Assembly (NCBI GenBank): GCA_030744095.1
Contig: JASLRF010000466.1
Span: 1 to 6,072, forward strand
Source of the DNA: Pirellulaceae bacterium
GTDB taxonomy: Bacteria > Planctomycetota > Planctomycetia > Pirellulales > Pirellulaceae
Length of the DNA stretch: 6,072 nt
Direction of reading: 5' to 3'
Positions 5,301 to 6,072 of the stretch are shown here, one piece after another (the first letter of the stretch is position 1; each line of letters starts with the position of its first letter). Below the pieces are notes generated by a model. That model was given only the letters and a program-made list of their open reading frames with translations, was not told the DNA's origin and made no database searches. The position numbers and the translations under genes are program-made.

Positions 5301-6072
5301 CTACGCTTCGTCGAGCAGCTTACGCAGCACGGTTTGCAGGATTCCGCCGTTCCGATAATAGTCCATCTCGACGGGCGTATCGATCCGCACGCGAGCCGCG
5401 AATTCGGTGGCGCTCCCATCGACGGCGCGGGCTTTCACCGTGACTTCGCTTCGCGGCTCCAACTGATCATCAAGCCCTTCAATGTCGAAGATCTCTTCGC
5501 CGCTTAGGCCCAACGATTGCCACGTTTGTCCCTCGGAAAATTCCAACGGCAGTACTCCCATGCCGACAAGATTACTGCGGTGAATCCGTTCATAGCTTGC
5601 TGCAATCACAGCCCGCACTCCCAACAGGTGCGTTCCCTTGGCAGCCCAATCCCGACTGCTGCCGGTCCCATATTCCGCCCCCGCCAGCACGATCAACGGC
5701 ACGCCCTCGTCGCGGTATTGCATGGCGGCATCGTAGATCGTCAGTTGCTTTCCGGAAGGCAGATGGCGAGTCCATCCGCCTTCGGTGCCTGGGGCGAGTT
5801 GATTGCGGATGCGAATGTTGGCCAGCGTGCCGCGCAACATCACGCGGTCGTTTCCGCGACGCGATCCGTAGCTATTGAAATCACACGGTTCAACGTGATG
5901 TTCCGTCAGGAATCTGCCAGCCGGGCTGTCCTTCGCGATGGCACCCGCGGGTGAGATGTGGTCGGTCGTGACCGAGTCGCCCAGCAACGCCAGCACGCGC
6001 GCATCGGCCAGCGGTTGTGTCGCCGACACCTCGCGCGATATATCGACGAGAAACGGCGGCTCTTGAATGTAC
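5301..6072 (-). CDS. acnA: Aconitate hydratase A (C-terminal part, 5' end outside window)
   Basis: Aconitase interconverts citrate and isocitrate in the TCA cycle through a [4Fe-4S] cluster. The window holds 256 C-terminal residues, ending at TAG (5301-5303). The frame continues to the right edge ([14 protein letters not shown] precedes the GTG at 6029), so that GTG is internal. Family marks of the C-terminal swivel domain are all present: [17 protein letters not shown], the substrate-loop region [36 protein letters not shown] with the substrate-binding Ser and Arg, and [20 protein letters not shown]. The protein ends normally ([13 protein letters not shown]), with no sign of decay. The cluster-binding cysteines belong to the part outside the window and cannot be checked. 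The motifs fit the AcnA/IRP1 type and not AcnB. Confidence 0.97.
   Translation of the reverse strand, partial: YIQEPPFLVDISREVSATQPLADARVLALLGDSVTTDHISPAGAIAKDSPAGRFLTEHHVEPCDFNSYGSRRGNDRVMLRGTLANIRIRNQLAPGTEGGWTRHLPSGKQLTIYDAAMQYRDEGVPLIVLAGAEYGTGSSRDWAAKGTHLLGVRAVIAASYERIHRSNLVGMGVLPLEFSEGQTWQSLGLSGEEIFDIEGLDDQLEPRSEVTVKARAVDGSATEFAARVRIDTPVEMDYYRNGGILQTVLRKLLDEA

Overview
The window looks like ordinary chromosome from a planctomycete, probably of the Pirellula/Rhodopirellula type. Three observations point there: a DUF1559 pseudopilin-like protein with the H-X9-DG motif, a tandem pair of zinc-ribbon/GYF_2/DUF4190 membrane proteins, and a small one-helix membrane protein of a kind I associate with that phylum. 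The assignment rests on family distribution. There is no rRNA or other marker in the window.

Layout, left to right. Bases 1-398 (+) hold the C-terminal end of an outer-membrane beta-barrel protein. Facing it is a DUF1559 gene (422-1420, -). Its upstream region is unusually readable: an A-tract, a TTGACA/TAAACT promoter with a 17-base spacer, and a perfect 9-base-arm dyad lying on the predicted transcription start. Bases 1571-1766 are non-coding and hairpin-rich. Next comes nfo, endonuclease IV (1767-2690, -), with all nine metal ligands, an extra segment of about 20 residues, and a strong inverted repeat just upstream of its ribosome binding site. Bases 2734-3052 have no convincing gene. Two tandem paralogues (3053-3760 and 3781-4473, both -), 20 bases apart, encode zinc-ribbon/GYF_2/DUF4190 proteins. 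They probably share one promoter at 4541-4569. Diverging from them is a 160-residue membrane-anchored protein (4671-5153, +). Bases 5184-5262 form a near-perfect 28-base inverted pair between convergent genes. The window ends in the C-terminal third of aconitase A (5301-6072, -), which is cut by the window edge.

The genes do not form one pathway. DNA base-excision repair (nfo), the TCA cycle (aconitase), a cell-surface or secretion family (DUF1559), an outer-membrane protein and small uncharacterised membrane proteins sit side by side, mostly as single units with their own control regions. I found no mobile-element gene, CRISPR array, tRNA or rRNA, and no clearly new multi-gene system. The points most worth checking are the promoter/operator of the DUF1559 gene, the REP-like inverted pair beside aconitase, and the duplicated zinc-ribbon/GYF genes with the palindrome in their predicted leader.
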